64,000 nt of DNA from the NCBI RefSeq assembly GCF_003086295.3, contig NC_092050.1, positions 153,332,699-153,396,698 of the forward strand, given 5' to 3'. Each line of letters opens with the position of its first letter. Position 1 is the first letter of the stretch. Shown piece after piece: positions 12,470-23,398 of the stretch. This DNA is from Arachis hypogaea. Lineage: Eukaryota > Streptophyta > Magnoliopsida > Fabales > Fabaceae. The translations under genes and the position numbers were made by a program. A model generated the notes under the pieces. That model was not told where the DNA came from. It made no database searches and saw only the letters and a list, made by a program, of their open reading frames with translations.

Positions 12470-12630
12470 ACACCTTAGTTTGGTCAAGTAGTCAACTCAC
12501 TCGTCCGCTTAATCAAGTGTTAAGGGCAAGCGACAGATTCTTAAATAAAATTTAAATTTGTGACAAATTAGTCATTGACTTGTCGGGTTGAAGAATACCG
12601 TAAAAAATAAAAAAAATAAAAAAAAGTTAA
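12470..12630 (+). mobile_element. SINE-like retroposon, degenerate
   Basis: It starts with TTTGGTCAAGTAGTCAACTC, which resembles a tRNA-type A box. It continues with CACTCGTCCGCTTAA and GACTTGTCGGGTTG blocks, and ends in an A-rich tail of AAAAAATAAAA type. The order and tail match a tRNA-derived SINE whose B-box part is lost. The family assignment is from memory and moderately sure. Confidence 0.5.
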
Positions 12631-13517
12631 CGGTCGTTAAAGAGATAATAATTTAAAATTATCTTATTGACTTTAATATTTATAATTTTATACATATAAC
12701 ATAAAAAATTATATAAGTGTTTAATTTAATATTATGTATTTATTTTTAAAATAATAAATAAATATAAAATAAAATAAAATAATTTAGACTGATTTTTATT
12801 ATTTTTAAAATATTTCATACAAAATTTATTAACTGAGGGAACTTATTATGCAGTTATTTATTGTATTCAGATTATATTATAGTATATCTAACTTCTAACT
12901 TGAAGTTGAAGCTACGGTATATATACACTTACGAAAACCAGCAAGTGAATTATTCTGGAATCCCATCAAAATCTCATTCTACTGCTGGTTTCATGGAAAA
13001 TGGTTATTCTATGATGATGAATATTGGGGTGAGTATATATTATATGGGTAATGCTAGGTAAATAAAATAAGTTCTGGCTGATTTTGGCTGATTTTTTTTT
13101 GTTACCAAACATTTTCGATATTATATATACATTGGAGGAAATTAAATTTAATGTTGTATAACATTGATATTTTAACTGATTTAATTAATTTATTTATTTT
13201 TTAATGGCTCCTTTTTTTTTTCTTCCCGTTATATATATATAGGAAATGGTGTTAGGAAACCAACAATTTGCTCCTCAACATGAATCTGAGACAATGATGC
13301 AGAGTTCATATCTGCCGTCCGATCAATCAATGATGATGATGCAGGACACAAATGTGCCGTCGGATCAATTATCTAACACGATGCAATATTATTTGCCATC
13401 ACAGATGATGTTGCCTCAATTTCAAACAATGAGATGATGACATATTGGCCATATGATCATCATCATCATCAATTTCAAACAATGCAGCAGCCCCATTATT
13501 TGCTTTCTAAATTCTAA

Positions 13518-14592
13518 TGGTGCATTTCCTTACAATTATTTCCTTACATATTTCAAAATTTGTTATAATGTATGCCCCTTTAATTTGGAATGATATTCAT
13601 CTCAACAAATAATAATAGCATCAAGTTGTTTGCTTCTTAACAAAAGAAATTTGGCCATAACTCGATAAGGAACCAATAAGCCTAGCTTGGTGGTTTGATC
13701 TTGCACACATTTGCTTTGAAAAAGAATTATTATATATTAAAGTTTTACTCTCAATGCAAATTCCATCTTTTATTTTCTATATATGTTGCGCGTAACAACA
13801 GATATGATTATTAATTACATGCAAAGATACTATTTATTTTTTGAGTGTTAAAAATGTTAACAAAATGTTAACATTTTTGTCTTTCTTCTTATAAACTTAA
13901 ATTTTTTTAAAAAATAATTTTATAAGATGATATCTAATAAATTTTCTAACACAAAAAAGTCTAAGTTCAATTATTGTTACTCTTTACAGAAAAGAAAAAA
14001 ACAATTAGCATAAAACCAAAAAAAAAATTATACAAAAATTAATTAAAATAAAAATTTGCGTCAAAAGATGTCATGTTAGAAATATAACTATAATAATATG
14101 TTTTTTTATTATTTAAATTTTGTGGACAACTAATTTCATCATGATAGCAAAAAAATAATATTTGTGAAATAATCTTTGTTATTTCAAATTAAAATTTAAT
14201 TAGAGGTAAAATGGGAAGAAAATAACACTAAAAAAAATTATTTCAAAAAAATTAAAAGAATCTCTGCTTAAAAGTGGATAGATGTCCTGTCCAAAACACT
14301 GGATAGATGTGGAAGGGCAATAAAAAAGTGATTTGCAATGAAAAAATCTTTGGTAAAACGCCAAAGGATTCCATTTGTGTTAGTGACACATTAAGGAACA
14401 AGAACAATTAAGTGATTTTAGGAATAACCCTAAATTTTGCCTGATTATTCGTCCCTATTTCCCACTTTATAATTTTTTATTCGAGTTCCCCACTAGCATT
14501 TGTTCTTTAATTTAAAGCCTTTCTAAAAAGACAAATTTGCCTCCCATAGGCTTCAATATTACAATGTGTCAGGCATGGTGGGTTGAGATGCC
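13518..14592. other. AT-rich intergenic region upstream of the miRNA gene
   Basis: 3' flank of the NF-YC-like gene, then AT-rich sequence that should contain the upstream promoter of the miR482-type gene. No other feature is recognised. Confidence 0.5.
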
Positions 14593-14600
14593 TATAAAAA
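14593..14600 (+). promoter_or_regulatory. TATA box of the miR482-type gene
   Basis: TATAAAAA lies 115 bp before the hairpin. A Pol II start about 30 bp downstream would give a primary transcript in which the hairpin begins within the first 100 nt, as is common for plant miRNA genes. The second copy of the locus (52831 onward) lacks this segment. Confidence 0.65.
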
Positions 14601-14704
14601 GAGAAGCTAAGAGATGAATTCTAATACACAAGTTTGAGTGAAATTAAAAAAAAAAAAATTATAAGGAGGAGAGTAAGGAATGAGAGATTGAGCTATTAGA
14701 AGTT

Positions 14705-14772
14705 GTAGGAATGGGCGGTTTGGGATGAGTCTAGTCGGATAGGTATCTTCCCAAAGCCGCCCATTCCGATGA
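14705..14772 (+). ncRNA. MIR482: pre-miRNA hairpin, miR482/2118/472 family
   Basis: The 5' arm (14708-14729) begins GGAATGGGCGGTTTGGG. The 3' arm (14746-14767) begins TCTTCCCAAAGCCGCCC. They pair over about 20 bp, with one G.U and one single-base bulge, around a loop of roughly 15 nt. This is the family layout: a 22-nt 3'-arm miRNA starting UCUUCC opposite a GGAAUGGGC star strand. In established knowledge miR482 guides cleavage of NB-LRR transcripts at the P-loop and triggers phased siRNAs. The complement of this 3' arm indeed reads GMGGFGK, the P-loop. A TATA box lies just upstream. The exact mature ends cannot be fixed without small-RNA data. Confidence 0.9.
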
Positions 14773-15497
14773 TTTCTAGTGGTTCTTCTCTTTTCCTTTT
14801 CTTTCTATTTATTAATACAAGTCTATCATATATTGATCTTGGATGATGATGAATATATATAATCCGGTTCGTTTTCCACAACAGGTAGGTAACAATTGTA
14901 CATGCACAACCATTCTATTTATCATCATATATATATAATAAAGTTTTGTTGATGATCAATTTCTTATTTCTTGGTTAACTGACCATGTCGATCATATAAG
15001 ACCCATGGCTGAAGTATTTGATGTTTATTGAGTAGGTAGGTAGCTTATTAATGGTGAATTATTTTGTTGTGTTATATTAAAATTTTAGGGTACGGTGAAT
15101 TTGGTTGACGTTTTATATTATTTTTTATTTTTATTTTTAATATTTTTTATTTTTTAGATTTTGTGAAAAAATAAAAACAAAAGATAAAAAAAGAAAAAAT
15201 AAAATTTTATTATTTTTACAGTTTTAACTTTTTTTTATAAAATCTAAAAAATAAAAAATACTAAAAATAAAAATAAAAAATGAAAACGCAAACTAAATAC
15301 ATTAGATATGAGAGATATGCATGGTTGCATGCTTTTTCACTATATATTATTAGAATATTAGTTCTTGCCAAGGAATGAAGAGATATATGTATGTTGATTA
15401 GAAGAGTTGGAACAAAGAAAAACATGGAGTAGTAAATTTTGTTATCTATGTTAATTGTAAAATCTTTTACATTAAGAGTAATAAACCCTTAAATGAT
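14773..15497 (+). other. 3' part of the miR482 locus, duplicated at 57281-57989
   Basis: The sequence from the hairpin to about 15490 recurs in the same order and orientation after the LINE (57281-57989). Shared landmarks are CCGGTTC...TTTTCCACAACAGGTAGG and ATTAAGAGTAATAAACCC. It is non-coding and probably the primary-transcript body plus 3' flank. Confidence 0.75.
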
Positions 15498-15691
15498 ACA
15501 ATCGTGTCCCAATTAGTTTTATCTTTCATATTTCTTCATTTGTCTATTATAGTTTTTAATAATTAATTTTTAGTATATATATATAACATAATTATATTGT
15601 TATATATGTTTAGCAACATACGAATTCATATATGAAAAAAGAAAACTATTTGTAGATTCACTTCCTAGTTTGTAATATTAATTTCAATAAC

Positions 15692-16093
15692 AATAGCATT
15701 TATTTTGAGATATTAAGAAAGAGATTGAGAGATTGAGATTTAATATCATGTTTGTTAGTTTAGAGACTGATACTAAAATTTCTGTCTTTGTCTCTAAAAT
15801 TTTAATATTTTAGTACCTCAAAAAAATGGGAATACAGGAGACTAAAATTTTTAGAGATAAAGACTGAAACTTTAATAACATTTTATACCTAAAATACCCG
15901 CATTTTAATTAATTAATTTTAATTTTATCCTTTGTGCAAATTAAATTATAATTTCATTCTTGTTTTAATTTCTGTCTCCCATTTTGTACCAAACAGAATA
16001 CTGAAATTTATTTCAATCTCTGACTCTCTGTCTCTTAGTCTCTGTCTCTCAATCTCAGTCTTTCCGTCTCTGTCTCTCCACCAAACGCTACCT
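15692..16093. mobile_element. MITE-like element with GAGATTGAGAGA-type ends
   Basis: The right end (inverse of ...CCACCAAACGCTAC) and the left end (ATAGCATTTATTTTGAGATA...) are diverged inverted repeats rich in GAGACTGAGA motifs. They continue for about 60 bp. No target duplication is secure. It is non-coding. Confidence 0.45.
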
Positions 16094-16434
16094 TATATAA
16101 CTAACTAAATCAAACCCAAACAAAAAATCAATTTTAATATAAAATATCAATAGTTTAGTCATTTATTCTAACACTAAACTAGTTCGCTCCGACTAAAAAA
16201 ATCTTATAAAAAGTGCAGACAATAATTTATTTTTTTATTAAGAATTAATTAACAATATTTAAAAATAATAACTAAAAATATAGTATTAGACTATTGATAA
16301 GATTACTTACCCTTAAAATTTTCTAAAAAAAGCGAGAAAAATAAAACTAACGCAAATTTTTTAAAATTAATAAATAAATAAAGCTAACCCATGCATTAGC
16401 AGGATCAACATTAATATTCTTTCAACTCCTGTAT

Positions 16435-16505
16435 TAGGCTGTTATTTTTTATATATTTTTTTTATTTATTTTTTTTTTTGGTGACTAGGCTGTTATTTTT
16501 TATAT
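16435..16505 (-). mobile_element. Minimal retroposon remnant with 20-bp target duplication
   Basis: A perfect 20-bp repeat beginning TAGGCTGTTATT lies at 16435-16454 and 16486-16505. It encloses 31 bp which, on the minus strand, read GTCACC followed by A-rich sequence. That is what a severely 5'-truncated LINE or SINE insertion leaves. Confidence 0.6.
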
Positions 16506-18599
16506 GATAATGCTAATGGTGATCACTGATTAGCATGAAAATGACCATATATACAAAAGTATGGGAGTGTGTTTTTTCAGATTCACACAATTTGTTTTAA
16601 CAAAATTGTTAAATTTTTAAAAAATAAAAATTATATCCACAATTCTTTTATATTTTTAAAAATAAAAATCACCCATAACAATTATTTCTTTATAGAAATT
16701 TTAATATTTTAAATACTAAAATTGCCCGGACATTTTGTTTTTTTTTTTAAGTTTAAAAATAAACATTCAGACATCAACTCCAATGATTTTACTTTTCTGA
16801 ATTTACTTTTGGAAATTATTTTTAATATAGAAATAGAGATAGTGTTAGTTTTGGTTGAATATTGATATTTGAAATGTATTACAGTATTGTAAAAATTATT
16901 CAATAATACGTCTTCCACGTGTTGGCCAAAATGTTGTCACGTGTTCAATATACTTCCGTGTGTTGGTAAGAATGTTATATAAACACGCTCCCTATGTATT
17001 GTAACATACTCTTTATGTATTGATTTTCTACTTACAAAATCTACCCACCTATAATTAAACTAAATAATTCTATTTCTAATAAAATTAAAACATTAATATT
17101 TTTTTCATATAAAAGAAAAAAAAAATCAGCCCATTTGTCCCCTATCATGATAAAAGTGTAAAACCTAAAAAATATCAATATTTTTTTATTTTACCAAAAA
17201 AATCCCAAAATTAGCCGTCCTAATCAAAGTGAAGCGGAAAATATTCTGCTTTCATCATTATATCACAATTAATGACAAGGAGAATGATGAGGCAATAATA
17301 GATTCCATCGTTTCACAAATGACAATCTCACTTTCAAGTACGAAAGGGGTTATTATAATAAGTGAGGGTGTTGGAGCCCAAAAAAAGAAATATTATTAAG
17401 TGGCGGACAAACACACAAAAGTACTTTTAAAATTTGTTACAGAAAGATACTACAAAAATATTTAAAAATCGATATAAATATTCAATATATATATATAATA
17501 AAAAATTTTAAAGATTGAATTTTGATATAATTTTTTTAAGTGTGATTAAAAAAATTAGTAATTTTAGGATAAGTAAATATTTTTTATGATTTGTTTTATA
17601 AATGGCCAAAAGTATTATAAAATAAAAAGAAAATTTAGAGATTGAATTTTAATTTTTTTTATATGTACTTTTAAAATATTTATTTATTATAATAAAAATT
17701 AATTTTAATAGAAAAATTTTAGTGGTAATAATATAATAATTATTATATATTTTATTTAATTTATATTTTTGCGATAATTATATTTTTGTTGTTATTACTA
17801 TATGTTATAATGACAATTATATATTTTTTGTGATCATTAAAAAGTTTTTATTAATAATTTTATGATTCACACTAAAATTATTTAATAATAAAATATAAAA
17901 CGATTAATATTTAAGTGCCAATAAATATATTAAAAATTATTTGTATTGTTATTAAAATTAAAATAAAATAAATAATTGTTAAAAGTGGTTTTTTTAGTGG
18001 TGGTTTGAATATTTCTACAAAGCTTCATATGACATACACCAACGCTATGCTAAAGATAAATTCACTGAAATAAAAGGGAATTGCCTGTCACTATCCTTAG
18101 CTTTGTGATCCTTATCTTTTGTCTCCCATCCATGCATATTATTATTTATGTCTAGTATTATATATTATTCTAGCACATTTGATTTCATTTGCACAACATA
18201 ATTTAGCCATATATAAATATAGAATTTGTCTATCATGTGTCTTAAAAAAATATAAAAAATTAAATTTTTAATATATTTATTTTATATTTATGATGTGTCC
18301 TTCTAAACCCATAAATATAATATCACAACTACTATTCTTTTGAGTATATATATTCTTGTATATATACTATTATAGGTCAAATACGTATATTTGTCCATAT
18401 GTTTAAGAGCCAATGTTATATATATATAAATTTAATTTTAATGCATTATCAATATAAAATTATTTTATACGTGTATTTAATTATATAATATTATATTAAT
18501 AAAAATAATTATTTTTTATATTAATTACGTAAATAGTTATCTAAAAAAATAATTATAATTATATGAATATGTATTTTATATTATTATCAGTATATAAAA

Positions 18600-18603
<4 letters not shown>

Positions 18604-18640
<37 letters not shown>
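18604..18640. repeat. (AT)n microsatellite
   Basis: Uninterrupted dinucleotide AT run of about 37 bp. Confidence 0.95.
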
Positions 18641-18645
<5 letters not shown>

Positions 18646-18853
18646 GTAGACATCGACATATCTTTTTGCTTCTACATAATTCAAATATAATAAATCAATA
18701 AAAACTTTGCTTAAATAATTTATTTTTTCTGTTCTCTGATCTCCTTAACTAAAAATTCTGGGATAAATTTAAAATATTTTTGAATTTTTTGATATAGCTA
18801 GCCAAATATATATAATTTGATTTGGTAGAACAAGTAGTCAAATTAAAGTGTCA

Positions 18854-18899
18854 CCAATAAGTCTCAAGTAGTCTTGAAGCTTCTCTCTACTCTATAAAT
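18854..18899 (+). promoter_or_regulatory. CCAAT and TATA elements of the His/Pro-rich gene
   Basis: CCAAT at 18854-18858 and TATAAAT at 18893-18899, 62 bp before the ATG at 18961. The intervening stretch is C/A-rich like a plant leader. Confidence 0.55.
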
Positions 18900-18960
18900 T
18901 CATCAAATAGTTTTCACTTCACAATAACGCACCCTAACTCCTTTCACAATAAACCACAAC

Positions 18961-19248
18961 ATGCATTACCACCACCATCCTCCACCACCACCAGGGCCAC
19001 CAGGTCCTCTGCCGCCACCACGGCCTGAGCCATTTGGTGATGCACCGCCACCTCCACCTCCCGGTCCTCCTTCTCCGCCACCGCCACAACCATTATTCTA
19101 TCATCACTCACCACCACCACCACCACCACCGCCGGAGCCATGTCCTCCCCCAACTCTAGTTCCTTTTCATCATCATCCACCACCACCAGGGCCTCCGGGA
19201 CCACCACCGTCACCAAGGCCTCCCGGTCCTCCGCCGCCACCTTATTAG
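18961..19248 (+). CDS. Small His/Pro-rich protein, unrecognised family
   Basis: A 95-residue single-exon frame starting MHYHHHPPPPPGPPGP and ending PPPPPY. More than half the residues are Pro, with His clusters at residues about 2-6, 48-49 and 69-71, and single SPPPP motifs of extensin type. No signal peptide or membrane segment is visible, so it is not a normal secreted extensin. Composition suggests an intrinsically disordered, possibly metal- or SH3/profilin-binding protein; that is inference. The gene-like context supports it: TATA box 62 bp upstream, a C/A-rich leader, GC-rich codons abruptly in AT-rich surroundings, and AT-rich 3' flank with AATAAA-like signals near 19405. The antisense 108-codon frame is a by-product of the GGN-rich complement. 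Confidence 0.6.
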   Translation: MHYHHHPPPPPGPPGPLPPPRPEPFGDAPPPPPPGPPSPPPPQPLFYHHSPPPPPPPPEPCPPPTLVPFHHHPPPPGPPGPPPSPRPPGPPPPPY

Positions 19249-19688
19249 TAATTAGTACGATGAATAGCACACATATATAATTTGAATTAAGGAGTAATTA
19301 ATAGTAACAGTTTAGAGTCTTTGCATAATTGCATTTGCTTTATTAAATTATATTGCATCATATCCATCCAACTACTCATTTATGTAGCTTAGTTGTTGCA
19401 TTGAAATAAATTTAGGAAGAAAAATAAAAAGCATGTGTGCAGCTCAACTTCTATTATTACTACATCGTTATGAAATATTTATTTCTACGTTACGTTGTGA
19501 TAATATTATATAAATGTGTTTACGGTCTAGTTTGTATCAATAAAAAAAAGGGCTAGTTAAATAAACAGAAAAAGCATATACAACGTTTATTTATATTTTT
19601 TATAAATAAATATTATATGTACATATAAAATTAATTAATAAATAAAATATCATGTATTTGTATATATTTACCTGTGTTATTTTATGTC

Positions 19689-19741
<53 letters not shown>

Positions 19742-19984
19742 TAACTAGTTAGATGATGATTGATTTTTATATATTAATTTATAATTCTATCATGTGCTTC
19801 TTTTCGCCTTTCTCCACATGATGAATATAATATTTGTTGTGCACTCCAAGCCTCCAACTAATAGTTTGAGTTGAGTTTAGTTTAATAGTTAAATCTCTTG
19901 CATCTCATTAAATTTGAGGTTGTTTTTTACTCTCATTTTTTTTTTATTATACTTCAATTATACAAAAATCGATAGATTGCATTG
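19249..19984. other. AT-rich 3' flank with long (AT)n
   Basis: 3' flank of the His/Pro-rich gene. It includes an (AT)n microsatellite at 19695-19738. Nothing else is recognised. Confidence 0.6.
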
Positions 19985-20242
19985 GTTTTGGGTAGTTTTA
20001 GCGATAGTTTTGAGCAGTCATATAATAATTTTGTGACAGTTAATCACTCGTTGCTAAATTGAATATCGCTAAACGATTTATTAGTATTTTTAACTGGCTG
20101 TTAGAAACTTAGAATAGCTATTACTAATTTAATTTTGTGACAATTTTAAATTGTCACTAAATATAAATTAATTTAAAAATCGAGCATTTATATTGTGACG
20201 ACTTAAAACGGTCACTATATATTCACCTAATTTTGTGTAGTG
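19985..20242 (-). mobile_element. CACTA-type transposon end fragment
   Basis: The right border reads, on the minus strand, CACTACACAAAATTAGG, a typical CACTA terminus. The next 200 bp hold short inverted subterminal motifs (TGACAATTTTAAATTGTCA and GTGAC...GTCAC). No partner terminus or transposase was found, so it is a solo end or a deleted copy. Confidence 0.55.
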
Positions 20243-20392
20243 TTCTAGAACTTTTATTTATCTAACATTGCTCATGCTGTTCTATATGAAAGCGAAATGG
20301 GGCAATAGCAAGGAATATGAAAATGAAAAAATCAAGAGAGACATAGAACTATGTAAGATTGGACAACTCAAATTAAATGCATGATCTATTTC

Positions 20393-20945
20393 TAGGGGTG
20401 TTCATGGATCGGATCCGATCCGCATATTCGCGGTATTTATCTGAATCCGATTCGAAAATTGCGGATATGGATCCAATCCGCAAGGCTTTCAGATCGGATC
20501 CACACCCTAATCGGATCGGATTGCAGATTTGTGTTGGTATCAACATATCCGATCCGCATATCCGCGTATTCGCAAAAATAAAGAAATAAATAAGTAAATA
20601 TTCTTTTTATGTTTTATTTCAACTAATAATTATCATATGTTGTATTATTTTAGTTTATTATTTAAAAAAATATGTTTAATATTATTTTAAGTGTAAACAT
20701 ATTTAAAGGAATAAAAAAATAAATTTTATTAATACTTTTTTAATAAAAATAAGGTTTTAAAAATATTTGTGTGTTTTACGGATATATCCGATATCCAATC
20801 CGATCCGATCTACAAATGTGCGGATCAGATCGGATCAGATCCAACCTTAAAAACTGCAGATATTGGATCCGATCCGATTCGATAATTTTAGTGCGGATAG
20901 AAATTTTGGCCATATCCAATCCGATCCGATCTACGTGCACTCCTA
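20393..20945. mobile_element. hAT-type MITE, GATCCGAT-rich
   Basis: The left end TAGGGGTGTTCATGGATCGG and the right end (inverse ...TGCACTCCTA) match the 9260 element family, including dense GGATCCGATCCG arrays near both ends and an AT-rich core. The expected 8-bp duplication is decayed (TCTATTTC versus GTGATTTC). Confidence 0.85.
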
Positions 20946-22035
20946 GTGATTTCTAATCATAGAAAAATACTTTGTTTGAAATTTTTTGGTTTCGCAAAAG
21001 GCTTGAAGCCTAGATATGTGAACTTTTTTTATTCTCATGATTGTTTTTGTTTATTTTCCATGATATTTTTAGTTCCATAAAATAAAGACTAATCTACCTT
21101 AAATTTGAATTTTATTTAAATGTCTACAGTCCCATCAATAAATTGTTATTTACACAAAGCGAAATTCAAACTTCAAATACTTTCTTAAACAAACAAGTGA
21201 ATTAATTATTCGACCAACTCAAGTTAGTTAAATTCTTATCTTTTTATTTTCGTTAAGTTGCACCCTAATAGACAGGCACCCTCCTCTCCTAAGGATTCTA
21301 TATAACTGCTTCCTAGGCATAACTGTGATTTGAACTTTGTGCACTTTTTTTAATGAACTTGGCGTGCACTTTTCAAACAAGGATATACATAGATGTCATA
21401 AACCAAGGCTTGCAGTGCGTTCGGTTCTCATGCTTTTCTATCTCGAAAAACCACTTTGGGCTTCAATTGAACTATGGCCGGCCTTCCCTTTTTTCTTTTT
21501 GCCTGGACAAATCTTTAATACAGCTTTACAAAAACCCAGTCCAAAAGAAATAGAGAAAAATAAAACCATGAATCCAACTAAAACATAGTATTATTATAGT
21601 GTCCGCTACGGAATCTACTAAGAAAATAGTCAATTAGAGTCAACTAGTTGAAAAACAAAAAATCTGTTATAAAAGAAAATAACCTTTCACTATCTTAATT
21701 TTTTGAATTGAAAAACTAAAAATACAAAAAATTAATTTGAATTGGCTCTCTAAACTTTTTTTTATTACTATTAATGTAATGTGGCAAATTTAGTTTGCGT
21801 AGATAATTAGATATATAGGTTTACCTTTCGGTAATACTAGAAAAATAAAAGAGATCAAAATTTATCTTATTTATTATTAATAATTAATAAATATTAAATA
21901 AAATAAATTTTTGTTATTTTTTGTTACTAAATATTTCGGTTTATTTTTATATAATTTCTTTGTAAAACTAAAAAAATACCCAAAAAAAAAAAACGAAAAC
22001 GTGTAATCTCAATCGAAAAAATAAAATGAAACATT
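20946..22035. other. AT-rich intergenic region
   Basis: No gene or element end is recognised. The 83-codon frame at 21337 lacks any domain or promoter support. Confidence 0.5.
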
Positions 22036-22040
22036 GTAAC

Positions 22041-23338
22041 TGCCTAAGGTGGATGTCCATTTTTCACAAGGCTCAGATTTTTAAGGAGAATCTTATTTAA
22101 TGTAATTTGAAAAACTACTATCATATACACATATAAATAGAGGCTTTTGCCTCTGAGAAAAATACAAGAAGCAATAAAATAATTTTCTCTCCTTCCTTAC
22201 GTTACAAATATTTCTCTCTCTCTCTCTTATCTCTGTGTAGTTTTAAACTACAATAATTATAATATTTATAAATAGAGAAAATTCCACTTTCCTCTCCTAC
22301 GAGATGCTAAAATGACATTTCCCTCCCCTCTATTTATAAAATATACATTCTCCTCCCTTATAATTTTTAAAAAATATTCTCTTTAATCTATTTTAAATTT
22401 TTTGTGTTAACTAATGTTAACTTTATCCAACTTTCAAGAAAAAATAAATTTTTTTTATAAAAATATCCTTTAGCAAAATTTTTATTTTTTGTCATTAAAT
22501 TTTGCTAACTAAAATACCGTTTAATAAATTATTTTTTATCGATTAAATTGTATTTTTATCCAAATATTTTTAAAAAAATTTAATAATAAAATTATTTTTT
22601 TCTAAGATACCCTTTAATAATTTTTTAATTATTAAATTATGATTTTACCAAAATTTTTGTTAACATTTTTTTATATTTTACTATTAATTTTTCGATATCA
22701 ATATATATTATTTTCATATTAAAAAAATCTTAATAAGATTATTTTTCAATATTAACATCAATATATATTAATTGTTATACATATTAACAATGGTAAATTT
22801 TTTTTATTTAATATTAAAATAATATACATTGATATCAAAAAATTAATAGTAAAATATAAAAAATGTTAACAAAAATTTTGGTAAAATTATAATTTAATAA
22901 TTAAAAAATTATTGAAGGATATCTTAGAAAAAATAATTTAATTATTAAATTTTTAAAAAATATTTTGGTAAAAACACAATTTAATCAATAAAAAAATTTT
23001 ATTAAAGAGTATTTTGGTAAGCAAAATTTAATGACAAAAAAATTTTTTTGCTAAAGGGTATTTTTGTAAAAAAATTATTTTTCTTGAAAAATGGATAAAG
23101 TTAACCTTAGTTAACACAAAAAATTTAAAATGGATTAAAGAGGAGATTTTCTAAAAGTTATAAGGGAGGAGAATGTACATTTTATAAATAGAGGGGGGAG
23201 AATGTCATTTTAGCATCTCGTAGGAGAGGGGAGTGAAATTTTCTCTTATAAATATATAGATTACTTATATTATAGTGAGATAAGAGCATATTTATATTTC
23301 TCTATTTTATATTTATCTTCCTTATTTATTTTACAACA
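22041..23338 (+). repeat. 5' LTR of the Copia element, interrupted by a MITE
   Basis: It matches the 3' LTR on both sides of the insertion. It ends TTTACAACA and is followed at once by the primer-binding site. It contains TATAAATAG (about 22132-22140) and a CT-rich downstream stretch. Confidence 0.9.
22275..23245. mobile_element. Long-TIR Mutator-type MITE in the Copia 5' LTR
   Basis: The element is nearly a full-length palindrome. Its left arm starts GAGAAAATTCCACTTTCC, and the right arm is its inverse over several hundred bp around a centre near 22760. The perfect 9-bp target duplication TTATAAATA lies at 22266-22274 and 23246-23254, as in MULEs. It is non-coding. A transcript would fold into a long hairpin. 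Confidence 0.9.
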
Positions 23339-23352
23339 TGTTATCAGCACGA
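23339..23352 (+). promoter_or_regulatory. Primer-binding site of the Copia element
   Basis: TGTTATCAGCACGA begins directly after the 5' LTR. It resembles the initiator-Met tRNA complement (TGGTATCAGAGC type) used by Copia elements, with changes. Confidence 0.7.
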
Positions 23353-23398
23353 GATTCTAATCAAATTTTTAGGAAGACTCAGGTAACAAATTTTCATT

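Larger units (their letters stand above)
10502..13437 (+). pseudogene. NF-YC-like (HAP5) histone-fold gene, damaged
   Basis: NF-YC is the C subunit of the CCAAT-binding trimer in the nucleus. The probable exons are: 10502-10603 (MDFNNSN start, Ser-rich); about 11420-11666; about 12948-13028; and 13244-13437 (Met/Gln-rich tail). All inferred junctions have GT-AG borders and phase 0. Exon 2 carries the NF-YC histone-fold signature, seen as SEAPMLLAKACEVLIEE and, in another frame, AWIHVEANKRRTLQLSDIL. The two halves are out of frame because ATTT is duplicated at 11509-11516. The first helix also looks shortened: ARIKKIMKADED of the family is reduced to RIMKQ. A second frame change may lie at the 3' end, since an alternative frame stays open to 13517 with a matching QFQTMQQ repeat. 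The exon 1 to exon 2 link is inferred. An allele without the ATTT could be functional. Confidence 0.72.
16094..18850. other. AT-rich intergenic region
   Basis: Mostly A/T tracts. It contains a 20-bp direct repeat flanking a poly-T segment (16435-16505), a stretch at about 17690-17996 ending TTTTTTTAGTGGTG that may be a decayed CACTA-type end, and an (AT)n microsatellite at 18604-18640. No gene is recognised. Confidence 0.5.

Noticed and set aside
18944..19270. 108-codon minus-strand frame rich in Val
   Set aside because: Complement of the His/Pro-rich repeats; composition is dictated by the other strand and there is no promoter evidence.
21337..21588. 83-codon frame as a small gene
   Set aside because: No recognisable domain, codon bias or promoter; overlaps another frame of similar quality.
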